Shown: piece after piece, positions 21,021-30,326 of the stretch | Numbering within the stretch: position 1 is the stretch's first letter | Layout: every line of letters starts with the position of its first letter | Assembly (NCBI GenBank): GCA_022316685.1 | Contig: JAKJHU010000337.1 | Span: forward strand, 62,001 to 126,000 | Direction of reading: 5' to 3' | Length of the DNA stretch: 64,000 nucleotides | DNA from: Progne subis subis | Lineage: Eukaryota; Chordata; Aves; Passeriformes; Hirundinidae | The notes under the pieces: model-generated | What the model was told of the DNA's origin: nothing | The model's input: only the letters and a program-made list of their open reading frames with translations | Databases searched by the model: none | Program-made: the position numbers and the translations under genes

Positions 21021-22130
21021 AGAGCTGCCACTGGCTGCCTCCAGGTGAGCCAGAGGACACTCTGCAGTGGGCAGCATCAGCTCCTGAGCCTGCACTTGCC
21101 TGCCCTTGAGCCTCCCTGCGCAAAGGGGAAATCGGGCAGGGACGGGACTGCAGGGAGCAGCCATGGCCTCACTCTTGGGCAATCCACAGCCAGCACCAGG
21201 CAGCCCCTGCCTGCAGCATGGCGCAGGCACGGCCACACAGGCTGGGCCCTGTGGCCACCCAAGTCATTTCCTCCCCATCAACTGCTGCCAGGCACCAGGC
21301 TGCTGTCAAGCGCTGGAGAGGCTGCTCTTGCAGAGGGGCTGCCCTGGCCAGGTGCAAAGTCATAGTTCCACGTGGTTGCCCCATCCCTGCTTGTGGTGGT
21401 TCTTTTTGAGAGACCCAGATGAGCGTCGATGGCAAAAGGCACCACACTTGCCCTCTGTCCTGGGGCATATCATGGCTTTATTCTGGGCTCCTGCCCTGCC
21501 GGCCGCAGCTCTTCCTTAGCTCCTTCCCCGTCCCCACCGGTGCCAGAGAGACAGAGCTGCCGGCAGTCGCAGGCCTTTTTCCCAGAGCGGGGAAGGGCCT
21601 AGAGGCAGGGACAAGCCACTCCCCAATCAGGGAGAAGGTGGGAGTGGAACAGAGTTGGGTTCCATTCCAGCCTGGGGAGTGGACGCAGCGAAGCAGGGAC
21701 AAACAAGGTGCTCCACTTTCCAAGAGGAACAGGGAAGAAAACATCACAAACACCAAGATCAAAAGGAAACACAGTATCAACCAAATGAACACACTTTAAC
21801 ACCTGCTCCTACAAGGATGGGCAGCAGAGTGTTTGGAGAAGCAGAATGGAGCCGTAACTGTGTCTCTACAAAGCCTCCAAGCACTGGTAGATGGGTCAGC
21901 CCCGCAGGCATCTCTCTCAGAAGGATGTCAGTGGAAATGGCAAAAACACCAGTGAGGGTTGCACGTGATACTTGCTCAGCCTCAGAGGACAAACAGGAGT
22001 TTAAAGCGAGTCGTTGGGAATGGCCCAGGATCCCCGGCCCGTAGTCAAGCCCTGCAATGAGCCAGTTCCTGGGAAGAAAAGAGCCCTCTCCCAGCAGGAA
22101 CACTGCCACAGCTCTTTGTGGAAAGGCTAA
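21021..22130. other. GC-rich intergenic DNA
   Basis: No recognisable gene or repeat family. It lies downstream of the full-length family-B gene, whose cleavage site should be just left of 22,131. A GT-rich stretch follows the signal on the minus strand (AGCTGTGGCAGTGTTCC), as expected for 3'-end formation. Confidence 0.4.
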
Positions 22131-22136
22131 TTTATT
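22131..22136 (-). terminator. Polyadenylation signal overlapping the family-B stop codon
   Basis: The minus strand reads TGTTAAATAAA: the TAA stop (22,138-22,136) shares its last A with AATAAA (22,136-22,131). This would give a 3' UTR of only about 15-30 bases. Confidence 0.6.
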
Positions 22137-23377
22137 TAACACCTAGGGTGGAAGGGCCCTCCGAGGCCTGTGACCACCTGCCTGGGCTGCAGGGACCGTC
22201 TCGGGGCAGCCTCCTGGAGACCACGCAAGCGCCATGGTCTCGTGGGCGCCGTCTGTGCCACCGAGCTGGGGCTGTTGCTGCCTGAGTCAGGCACAGCATC
22301 CTGGGAGCCCTGAGCTGGACACTGGTGGCTGCAGGATGTTTGTGGCTCAGCCACCTGCTCCTGGGAATGCCTCTCCTTCTCCAACTGGGCTCCTGTTTGT
22401 GCTTCCCAGCTTTCCCTGGCTGTGTCAGTGTCCTGGGACACGCTGGGGCTCTCGATGTGCACGGGATGCTGTTGATGTGGAGGAAAGCAGGAGGAGATGT
22501 CCAGCGCTTGCCCAGGGTGCGCAAGCGTGGAGGCTTTCTTGAGAGGCTGGGAAGGCTGGAGCCCTCCAGGAGGGAATGTGTGGGAGAGAGGCAGGAACTG
22601 GGTGCCAGGGACGGGTCTTGGCAGGCGCAGGATCTTGAAGGGCTGGGGGCTCTCAGCAGGGATGGAGGCTGTGGCAAGCTGCTGGGAGGGAGGCGGCATC
22701 TCAGCGCTGGGGAGGTTCTGCGAGGGAGGGAGGCGCTTGAGATCAGGGAGGGACTTGCAGGGTTGGAGGCCGTCAGAGGCGGTGGAGGCTCCCGGAAGGC
22801 TGGATCTGGGCCGGGCCGAGCTTCTCCCAGGGATGCTTGGTGTCCAACACAATCTCCTGGAAGGGCTGGAGGCTGTGCCAGGAATGGCCCCTCTGGCGGG
22901 GAGGAGCCTGCCGGAGGCACGGAAGCGCCCGGAGCAGTGGGATGAGGCACAGCAGGGCAGGTGGCCTCGCTTGCCCAGCTGCTTCAGGTGCGCCCACAGC
23001 GCCTGCCACATGGCAGGATGAAGCGTAGCCCATGTCCCACGGTGAGCCCGGAGCAGCAGCATCAGCCCCTGCAGCTCCTTGGCCACGCTAACGCAGGGGC
23101 CGCAGCTGCCGGGTCCCTTGGAGCAAGTGGCAGGAGCATCGGGACGCCTCCGAGGGCTTGCGCCAGGCCCGGTGGCCCTGGCAGCCACAGGGCCTCCTGG
23201 GCTCCTGTGTGGGCCCCTGGCCCGGCCCCCGAGCTGCTTGCACGGCCTCCGAGTCCCGGCCTGCCGGCCCTGCCGTGCCCGGTGGCCAATGACCCAGCGG
23301 ACAGCCACCGTGGCCAGCAGCAGGGCAAGTGCAGCCAGCAGGACGCTGACGTCGCTCACGGCTCCGACACGTGCCAT
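22136..23377 (-). CDS. Family-B membrane protein, copy 2 (full length)
   Basis: A single uninterrupted 413-codon frame from ATG 23,377, 34 bases after a TATATAAGG box, to a stop that overlaps AATAAA. Residues 9-31 form one hydrophobic segment followed by a strongly basic stretch, predicting a single membrane anchor with a cytosolic tail. C85, C92 and C95 form a small cluster (GPGSCGPC). Residues ~97-135 are a Leu/Trp-rich probable helix, followed by CC at 142-143. From ~174 the chain is Pro/Ser-rich with loose repeats (PPSQNLPSAEMPPP) and ends in a basic tail. No introns are evident. The copies at 131 and 26,660 share only the first ~174 residues. I do not recognise it. A SPATA31-like testis protein is one unproven idea, and a decaying retrogene is another. 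The maintained frame, promoter and signal argue that it is, or recently was, functional. Confidence 0.6.
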   Translation of the reverse strand: MARVGAVSDVSVLLAALALLLATVAVRWVIGHRARQGRQAGTRRPCKQLGGRARGPHRSPGGPVAARATGPGASPRRRPDAPATCSKGPGSCGPCVSVAKELQGLMLLLRAHRGTWATLHPAMWQALWAHLKQLGKRGHLPCCASSHCSGRFRASGRLLPARGAIPGTASSPSRRLCWTPSIPGRSSARPRSSLPGASTASDGLQPCKSLPDLKRLPPSQNLPSAEMPPPSQQLATASIPAESPQPFKILRLPRPVPGTQFLPLSHTFPPGGLQPSQPLKKASTLAHPGQALDISSCFPPHQQHPVHIESPSVSQDTDTARESWEAQTGAQLEKERHSQEQVAEPQTSCSHQCPAQGSQDAVPDSGSNSPSSVAQTAPTRPWRLRGLQEAAPRRSLQPRQVVTGLGGPFHPRC

Positions 23378-23410
23378 CGCCACTGCACTGGCGGCTGTGG
23401 GGCCGGCCCG

Positions 23411-23480
23411 CCTTATATAGGGATGGCCCGGTGACCTCACAATGCTGGGGCCGCCGCACGGCGTGACATCACAGCCCAGC
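23411..23480 (-). promoter_or_regulatory. Family-B copy 2 core promoter
   Basis: TATATAAGG (23,419-23,411 read on the minus strand) lies ahead of the ATG at 23,377, with a CRE-like TGATGTCA (TGACATCA on the plus strand, 23,464-23,471) and a GAGGTCAC element between them. Near identity with the other two copies continues to ~23,670. Confidence 0.65.
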
Positions 23481-23678
23481 CTCAGGCCGCTGTCACGCCA
23501 TTTGTGACCTCACAGCACCGCCTGCCTCAGGGCCAGCAAGACCCACTCAGGCAGCAGGGCGCTGATGGCCAGGAAAGGCCTGCCACTGAAAATGGGAGCC
23601 CAGGCCGTGGCAGTCAAGCTCTCCCAGGAGCACGGGCCACATCAGGAAGAGGTCAGGTGCCACCAATGCCTAGGCCCT

Positions 23679-24090
23679 TGTAGAAAAATGCCTTCTTCCC
23701 TCCTGCTGCTGAGGACTCCAGGACGGTGTAGATGAATGTAGACAAGAGATCTCTGAAGTTGGGTCTTAGAAGAACAGGTTTATTTTGTAGAGTGTGAGGC
23801 CTTGCTTGGAGCTGCCAGGCGCAGCTGTGGCATGGCCTTGGAAGGTGGGGGCAAGTAACAGATAAAGAAATTCCAAGAGCAAGATGCAAGAGGCAAGAGA
23901 GAGGAGCAAAGGAGAGAAGAGAACAGAAGCGCGGCCCACTCTCGCAGCCCTCTGATAAGGGGTCTCGAGGTGGGCTGTAACAGGCTTGTGCCAATGGGGT
24001 TACAGATACTTGCTACTTCAGGGTGGGTTACATGTGTGGGATGAATTATACATTGGGGGTTGTTTTTGCAGGCATCTAGTAGCTAGGACA
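23679..24090 (-). mobile_element. ERV-2 3' LTR
   Basis: Runs TGTCCTAGCTAC (24,090) to TTTTTCTACA (23,679) on the minus strand, about 412 bp, with AATAAACCTG near 23,776. It begins three bases after the env stop. It is inserted in the family-B upstream region: bases left of ~23,674 match 26,370-26,520 reversed. Confidence 0.6.
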
Positions 24091-24092
24091 TT

Positions 24093-24822
24093 TTAAACAT
24101 CAAAAGTTACTTTCAATTCTATCTCAGTTACAGGTTTCACATTCTCAGAGTCCAAGCAATCATATTTATAGGGCTTTCTGGTTTCATCCTTCCCAACATC
24201 TCCCCCGTTCTTATTAGCAACTAAAACGCTAGACACTCTCTTAATCATTACTTTTTGCACACACTGAAGTATGCAGGGAACCGCTACTAAAACTACAATT
24301 ACTACTATTAGAACAATCAAACCTATCTTAAAAAGTTCCTTTAGCCAAGGTGCAAAGCTCAAACCATCAAACAAATTGTCCAGCCAAGATGGGTCATCTA
24401 TTGTAATTTGGCCAGCTAAATCTCTCAATTCTTGCAATTGTTTATGAATGGAAACAGAGTGATTGGATAAATTCATTCATCACAAACCTTCAAAATCCTC
24501 ACAACCATGTCCATGTGCCAGAAGAAGGTAATCAATAGCAGCTCTGTTTTTTAAAATGGCATGTCTGATTGCTTCTTCATCTGTCAGCAAGTCACTGATC
24601 ATAGTAGAGGTGGCATTTACTTCTTTGCTGAGCCAGCATCTTAACTTGTTCAGTTGTTTTAGGGCAGTTGAATAGCTTAGCTGAGGCAGGAAAATGCTAG
24701 CAGCAATTGACTCCCCTGAGTTCCAAGGATGGAAATTACTATCACAGTTGCCCTCATATTCATGTCCCCAGGAGGATCTAATCCTTCTGCTTTTTTTTGA
24801 CTGCTTTTTTGACACTGGGAGC
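24093..24822 (-). pseudogene. env: ERV-2 env transmembrane subunit, alpharetrovirus type
   Basis: Covers the TM ectodomain, with AIRHAILKNRAAIDYLLLA as the immunosuppressive-type helix, then HGHGCEDFEGL, the downstream helix, a membrane span (about IGLIVLIVVIVVLVAVP) and a cytoplasmic tail. Two adjacent in-frame TGA codons at 24,482-24,477 follow GL. They fall at the position of the paired cysteines of the CX6CC motif. The same phase resumes directly with MNLSNHS. SU, gag and pol are absent. It is a remnant and non-functional as it stands. Confidence 0.8.
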
Positions 24823-25115
24823 TGCTGCCTCCCCTGAGGCGTAGCGACCTGTTTCGGGTACAACACGGCAGCCACACCCAGGCTGCTCGGGCCACCAGCT
24901 CACAGACACCAATGTGGTGGACGGCTAATGGCATTTATTAACTGATTACATGGAGTTACAAAACCTCTGTTTACTACATCATATCCGTCTGCTTACGTTG
25001 CAAGTTATGTGTTGCTTACCTTATCAGGGACACTAAACAACTAAGTGTTGAGGGAGGGGTTCTCTCTGCCCGTACAACGCGATATCTTCCGACCGCCTGT
25101 CCCTACTCTCCGACA
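24823..25115 (-). mobile_element. LTR of the ERV-3 family, lone minus-strand copy
   Basis: A 293-bp match to the LTRs at 27,787 and 31,491, in reverse orientation, from TGTCGGAGAGTAGGG (25,115) to GAGGCAGCA (24,823). The left flank is the ERV-2 env and the right flank is duplicon A, so it is not a simple solo LTR in a pre-existing site. No primer site follows it. Confidence 0.85.
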
Positions 25116-26230
25116 GGGCTGTGACCCCCCACTGCCACCAAAGGCTACGGCGGCTGCCTTGCCGGCACGGTGGGCTGTGGAGCACACTTTGGGGAGCAGA
25201 GGGGACACAAGGCAGGCCTCCACTGAAGGGCTAGGCTGTGTGGGAAGAGCGGGCAGAGTGAAGGGACGCAGGACGCTGCGAGTGGGGCAGTGGAAAGCAA
25301 CAACAGAGGACAGCCGAAAGGCCAAAGAGAGCAGAAGAATTTGTTGCACATGAGGAGTGGGGGCTGAAGGTGTGTGCTGGCATTTTGCCGCTGCCTCAGA
25401 GGGACCGGCAACCTGAGCATGTGAGGCAATGGGGAACAAAGACACGCAGAGCTCCTTATATGTCCGGAGAACATGTGTCTGTTGCTGCGTGGGCAGCTGT
25501 GTGAGCTGCTGCCATGAGAGCCAGGGGCTCTGAGGGCACGCCATCCCTGCTTCCCTCGAGGGGAAGGACAGCACAGCTGCCGCAGCTGCTTGCCAGGGTG
25601 CGTGCGCTTTCATCGCTGCCTTGCAGCAATGGGTTGGGAGTTGCCAGTGCCCGGAGCCAAGCTGTCCCTCTCCCGGTGTGTGACTCGCAGCAGGCTGGAA
25701 GCAGCGCTAGCACGGCTGGCTGCTGCCCCTGCCTGGTGACAGCAGAGGCTGGCACGGGCAGCCCCTTGCCAGACTGCAGGTGGCCCAGGCAGGACTGGGC
25801 TTGCCCTCGGCAGAGATGCCCAAGGGATGGGGCCGGGCCCATGCGAGCCGTGGCCATCACTCTGGTGATCCAGCGGCAGCACTAATCCTGCCCAGTTACA
25901 GCAGCTGGGACTGAGCAGCCAGACACGTAGCCTGAGCCTGTGGAATGAAGCTGCTCAGGCAGGGCCAGACCTGGAGCAGGGATACCACTCCTGGTGTGGC
26001 CAGCACATCAGGCCATGCAAGTGTTGCAGCAAGTGCAGAGGAGGCCAGCGGGTTGCGAAGGTGAGCAGCTCTCCTGTGGAGATAGCTTGAGAGAGAGTTG
26101 GAGCTGCTCAGGCTGGAGAAGAGAAGGTTGTGCGGAGGCCTCCCAGTGCCTTGCAGTGTCTACCAGGAGCTCGTAGGGAGCTGCAGAGGCATTCTGTGAC
26201 AGCAATTGTAGGGATAGGCTAAGGGGTTGG
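25116..26230 (-). repeat. Duplicon A, copy 2 (inverted)
   Basis: Reverse complement of 19,880-20,995. The plus-strand start GGGCTGTGACCCCCCACTG corresponds to 20,995 downwards. The match fades beyond ~26,215. A 154-codon minus frame (26,008-26,472) crosses its end but is not conserved in copy 1. No gene call. Confidence 0.65.
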
Positions 26231-26659
26231 AGCTGGCAGGCAGGTGGGGAGAGCTGCCTGGGCATGGGGAACTGCAGCCGCCTTTGTGTCTGCAGGATCT
26301 TCTCCGGCATAGGGCAGAGGCTGTTCCCAGCCAGCAGTTCCACAGCCTTGGGGGAGCCATGGGCTAGGCATTGGTGGCACCTGACCTCTTCCTGATGTGG
26401 CCCGTGCTCCTGGGAGAGCTTGACTGCCACGGCCTGGGCTCCCATTTTCAGTGGCAGGCCTTTCCTGGCCATCAGCGCCCTGCTGCCTGAGTGGGTCTTG
26501 CTGGCCCTGAGGCAGGCGGTGCTGTGAGGTCACAAATGGCGTGACAGCGGCCTGAGGCTGGGCTGTGATGTCACGCCGTGTGGCGGCCCCAGCATTGTGA
26601 GGTCACCGGGCCATCCCTATATAAGGCGGGCCGGCCCCACAGCCACCAGTGCAGTCGCG
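26231..26659 (+). promoter_or_regulatory. Family-B copy 3 upstream region and promoter
   Basis: From ~26,370 the sequence is the mirror of 23,400-23,670. The core elements are CRE-like TGATGTCA at 26,566-26,573, a GAGGTCAC element near 26,600 and TATATAAGG at 26,618-26,626, 34 bases ahead of the ATG. Upstream of that (26,231-26,370) I see nothing recognisable. Confidence 0.6.
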
Positions 26660-27382
26660 ATGGCACGTGTCGGAGCCGTGAGCGACGTCAGCGTCCTGCT
26701 GGCTGCACTTGCCCTGCTGCTGGCCACGGTGGCTGTCCGCTGGGTCATTGGCCACCGGGCACGGCAGGGCCGGCAGGCCGGGACTCGGAGGCCAGGCAAG
26801 CAGCTCGGGGGCCGGGCCAGGGGCCCACGCAGGAGCCCAGGAGCCCCTGTGGCTGCCAGGGCCTCCGGGCCTGGCGCAAGCCGTCGGAGGCGTCCCGATG
26901 ATCCCGCCACTTGCTCCAAGGGACCCGGCAGCTGCGGCCCCTGCGTCAGTGTGGCCAAGGAGCTGCAGGGGCTGATGCTGCTGCTCCGGGCTCACCGTGG
27001 GACATGGGCTACGCTTCATCCTGCCATGTGGCGGGCGCTGTGGGCGCACCTGCACCAGCTGGGCAAGCGAGGCCATCTGCCCTGCTGTGCCTCGTCCCAC
27101 TGCTCCGGGCGCTTCCGTGCCTCCAGCAGGCTCCTCCCAGCCAGAGGGGCCATTCCTGGCACAGCCTCCAGCCCTTCCAGGCACCTGTGGGGCTGCACAG
27201 ACAGCCCTGCCCCGTGCTCTGATGGGCTCTGGGCCTGCAGAGAGGCCGGGCAGGGCTGGCCATGGCCGGGAACAGGCCCTGAGCCCCGCAGGAGTATGGA
27301 GCTGGGCCACAGCCAAACTGCCCCGCAAACCTGGGCTGAGCAGCCAGGGCTGGCAATGGCTGGGGACAGAGGCTGGCGCTGA
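26660..27382 (+). CDS. Family-B membrane protein, copy 3 (3'-rearranged)
   Basis: 240 codons. Residues 1-174 follow copy 2 closely: the same membrane segment, basic stretch, GPGSCGPC cluster and helix. After CTTCCAG at 27,180 it runs into duplicon C, exactly as copy 1 does, so its C-terminus is unrelated to the Pro/Ser-rich tail of copy 2. The conserved promoter could still drive it. Copies 2 and 3 are divergently arranged, start codons about 3.3 kb apart, with ERV-2 and duplicon A between them. It could be a distinct short isoform or a broken duplicate. Confidence 0.45.
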   Translation: MARVGAVSDVSVLLAALALLLATVAVRWVIGHRARQGRQAGTRRPGKQLGGRARGPRRSPGAPVAARASGPGASRRRRPDDPATCSKGPGSCGPCVSVAKELQGLMLLLRAHRGTWATLHPAMWRALWAHLHQLGKRGHLPCCASSHCSGRFRASSRLLPARGAIPGTASSPSRHLWGCTDSPAPCSDGLWACREAGQGWPWPGTGPEPRRSMELGHSQTAPQTWAEQPGLAMAGDRGWR

Positions 27383-27786
27383 CAAATGTCCTGGGCCGTG
27401 TTCCTGCTCTGTCCATGCCACCAAGGGCACAGAGCAGACTCCTCTCTGGGCCACTTGCCTGTTTTCAATGACTTCCACAGGCTCTGGCCCTGCCCCACAA
27501 GGCCTGGGCTGAGTCCTGCCCCTGCACGCTCACACGGGCTGAGATGGACACTGATGGTTTGTGTGGCAGGCTCTCTCAGCCCAGCCCAGCTCCCTCCAAG
27601 CTCTGCCAGCTGCCCTGAGCTCTCGGCAGCACCAAGGGCCTCTCCCCAGCACAGCCCAGCCGGCTCTGGCCCCACAGCTCTGCTCAGGGCAGGCTGCTCT
27701 GGGCAGGGCACTACGGTCTCAGCCCCTCGGAAGGGCACAGCAGCAGCTGCAGCTCAGACAGAACTCAGCCCCAGCCATGGGGAAGG
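27383..27786 (+). repeat. Duplicon C, copy 2, interrupted by ERV-3
   Basis: Continues the match to 812-1,260 and 48,243-48,650. At ...CCATGGGGAAGG it is cut by the ERV-3 LTR. The uninterrupted copy at 48,640 reads GGGGAAGGTGCTGGGCC. Confidence 0.75.
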
Positions 27787-28078
27787 TGTGGGAGATTAGG
27801 GACAGGCAGTCGGAAGATATCACGTTGTACGGGCAGACAGAACCCCTCTCTCAACACTTAGTTGTTTAGCGTCCTTGATAAGGTAAGCAACACGTAACTT
27901 GTAACGTAAGCAGACGGATGTGATGTAGTAAACAGAGGTTTTATAACTCCATGTAACCAGTTAATAAACGCCATTTGCCATCCACCACACTGGTGTCTGT
28001 GAGCTGGTGGCCCGAGCAGCCTGGGTGTGGCTGCCGTGTTGTTCCCGAAACAGGTCGCTACGCCTCACGGAGGTAGCA
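27787..28078 (+). mobile_element. ERV-3 5' LTR
   Basis: 292 bp, TGTGGGAGATTAGG to GAGGTAGCA. It differs from the 3' LTR by about 18 substitutions and a 1-base gap by eye (roughly 6%), so it is an old insertion. It contains GTTAATAAACGCC as a polyadenylation-type signal. Confidence 0.9.
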
Positions 28079-28080
28079 AG

Positions 28081-28098
28081 TGGTGCCAAACCCCCGGG
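28081..28098 (+). other. ERV-3 primer-binding site
   Basis: TGGTGCCAAACCCCCGGG starts two bases after the LTR CA end. The TGG start is typical of a tRNA 3'-end complement; I do not assign the tRNA. Confidence 0.6.
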
Positions 28099-28181
28099 AG
28101 TCGCCCGGGAAATCGGGAGTCGCCTGGACGGGTGAACATCGGCCTAGCTGCGAGGGGGACGCCCCAGGACCCGTGAGGAGG

Positions 28182-30044
28182 ATGGAAGCCCTTATGAAGG
28201 TCATATCTGAGATTCATAAACAGTGGGGAATTGATTGTAAAGCAAAAGGTTTTACCCTCGCAGTGACGAGGCTTTTGCAACTTAGTATCATCAATCGTCC
28301 GGTGGAAATTCTCCACCCAGATATTTGGGATCGGTGTACGAAAGCTCTAGCCAAGGAAACTACGTTTTCAGGGTCGGCAAAGTATCTTAAGTCATGGGGG
28401 AGGGTTGTGCAATCTTTGCAGAAGGCTTTGCAGGAACAAGAGACCTGGAAAGCTGCACAGAATTGTCTAAAATTTACGCCGCAGCTCAGTGTAGGAGCTG
28501 CGACACAAACTGTTTAAGAAGAAACTTTTTCAGAGGAAAATTTTAAAGGGCATTATCAGAGTGTAGGAAAATGTGGTCTGAAAGACAATGAGTCTGTTCA
28601 GACTGCTGATAAAGTTTGTCCTAATGACTGTGGAGGCTTGCAGGAACAAAATCTTCCTTCAAAGCCTTCAAGTCCAGAGTTAGCTGCTGAAGAAAAAAAT
28701 CAGGCAAAATTGTTTTATGATCAATTAACTGAGGAAGCTAGGAATATTGCCAAAAATTCTGCCGGGGGGTCACTGGTAGAAGGGGCTGAGGGGGGACCTC
28801 CACGCTATACGGCAGGAGATTGCATTGAATCGCTGGGAGAAAATAAGAATGTAACTAAATCAGAATATTTGGCAGACAACCAAGAATCAGCAAACAAAGA
28901 AAGTTTTTTACACAGTGTGTCTGCTGCGAACAGCTTGTTTGATAGCGCAGGCACACGCGAACAGAAGAAAGAGGGAATTAAAGCTAGTCAGAACGCTTGC
29001 CAAAAAGCACATTTTTTAAGGAACACAGTTTAAAGGGGAGAAGAAAGGGGAGGCTCAGCCCTGAGGGAAAGGGGCGGGGGCCCAGAGGGAAGGGACGGCC
29101 CAGCCCTGAGGGAAAGGGGCGAGGTCAGAGCCTGACCAAAAGGGTCCAGAGCCCGGAAGCAGCCAGTCAGTCGACTTCCGGCTCTGAATCGGACTCCAGC
29201 TCAGAGGACTGGGACAGCCAGTCCTCCGCTGCCGGCTCTGGCTCTGTCTCCGACAGAGAAGAAGTAACAGTATATAAAATCAGTAACAACGTTTCTACTC
29301 GGGTTGAAGGGAAGTCAGAAAAATAATGAGCGCCTCTCACAGACTGGAGGAAAATAAAAGTAGCATGGGCCAATTGGGGTCCGTCAGCCACACTGGCTTT
29401 CCCAGTCCGAGTGGGGGGGGGGGGCAGGTGGATACCAGAGAACATACTCACCAGTAAATCCTAAGGATGTTCAAGCAATTGTTAAAGCAATCACTGACAG
29501 AGGGATCAATTCAGCTATGGTTTCCACTCTCATTGATAGTGTTTTTGGAGGGGATGACGTGCTCCCATTTGACATAAAGCAAACCTGCAGACTGATTTTT
29601 GATGGGGCAGGGATGATAGTTTTTAAACAAGAGTGGGAGGATAATTGTGCAAAGCAACTAGCTCTGGTCACTGGCCCGGATCATCCTCTATATGGCTCCA
29701 GCCTGCAGCGGCTCATGGGCACAGACCCAACCATGATCACCCCCCAGGCACAAGCCGAGGGCCTACGGGCCCACGAGGTCATGACAACTACCCGTGCTGC
29801 CAGGGAAGCCATCCGCTCTGCTTCCATGGTCATTGCTAAACCATCATCATGGTCCACAATAAAGCAAAGTGAGAGTGAGAGTTTTACACAATTTGTAGAT
29901 CGGCTCCAAGCATCACTTGACTCCTCAGCTTTGCCCTCAGAGGCAAAGGGTCCTGTGTTAGCGGAGTGCTTGCGCCAGCAATGCAATTCAGCCACTAAGG
30001 ACATTTTAAGATCATTACCACCAGGTCCAACCTCGCAGACATGA
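28182..30044 (+). pseudogene. gag: ERV-3 gag, broken into several frames
   Basis: Matrix starts at ATG 28,182 (MEALMKVISEI, alpharetrovirus-like) and stops at 28,517. A linker in frames 28,638-29,033 and 28,997-29,326 includes a short repeat PEGKGRG and an acidic Ser-rich tract. Capsid runs in 29,517-30,044 with the homology-region-like FTQFVDRLQASL. No zinc knuckle follows. Several stops and shifts separate the parts. Nucleocapsid, protease and polymerase are missing between 30,044 and 30,327. Confidence 0.82.
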
Positions 30045-30326
30045 TCAAGCATGTTGCAAAAGAGGAACATTTTGCCCCAATCCAAGCAGCCGTCTGTACC
30101 GCAATAACTAGTGAAATGGCATGCTTTAATTGCAGCCAGGCATTTAAATTGGGTGAACATGCAAATTATCAGATTCCTACCTTCAGTACCCTGATCAATT
30201 AGACCCCATCAGATTCTCACAGCATGCAGACACAGGAGAGAGGCCACACCTGGCACCTCCTCCTCATTCAGTCCTTTAGCTATCTACCAAAAACCTAAGT
30301 CAGATCCTTAATATCCATTTCTTAGT

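Noticed and set aside
20439..21365. 308-codon frame in duplicon A
   Set aside because: The inverted copy (25,041-25,613) ends elsewhere and competing frames in other phases are equally long. Composition looks like non-coding GC-rich sequence.
24477..24482. Selenocysteine recoding of the TGA-TGA pair
   Set aside because: No SECIS-like context could be supported, the positions are normally cysteines, and the element lacks most of its genes. Ordinary decay is simpler.
25041..25613. MROH-type HEAT-repeat gene in duplicon A
   Set aside because: Bird genomes hold many such copies and the context tempted the call, but no HEAT-like helical pattern could be seen in any frame.
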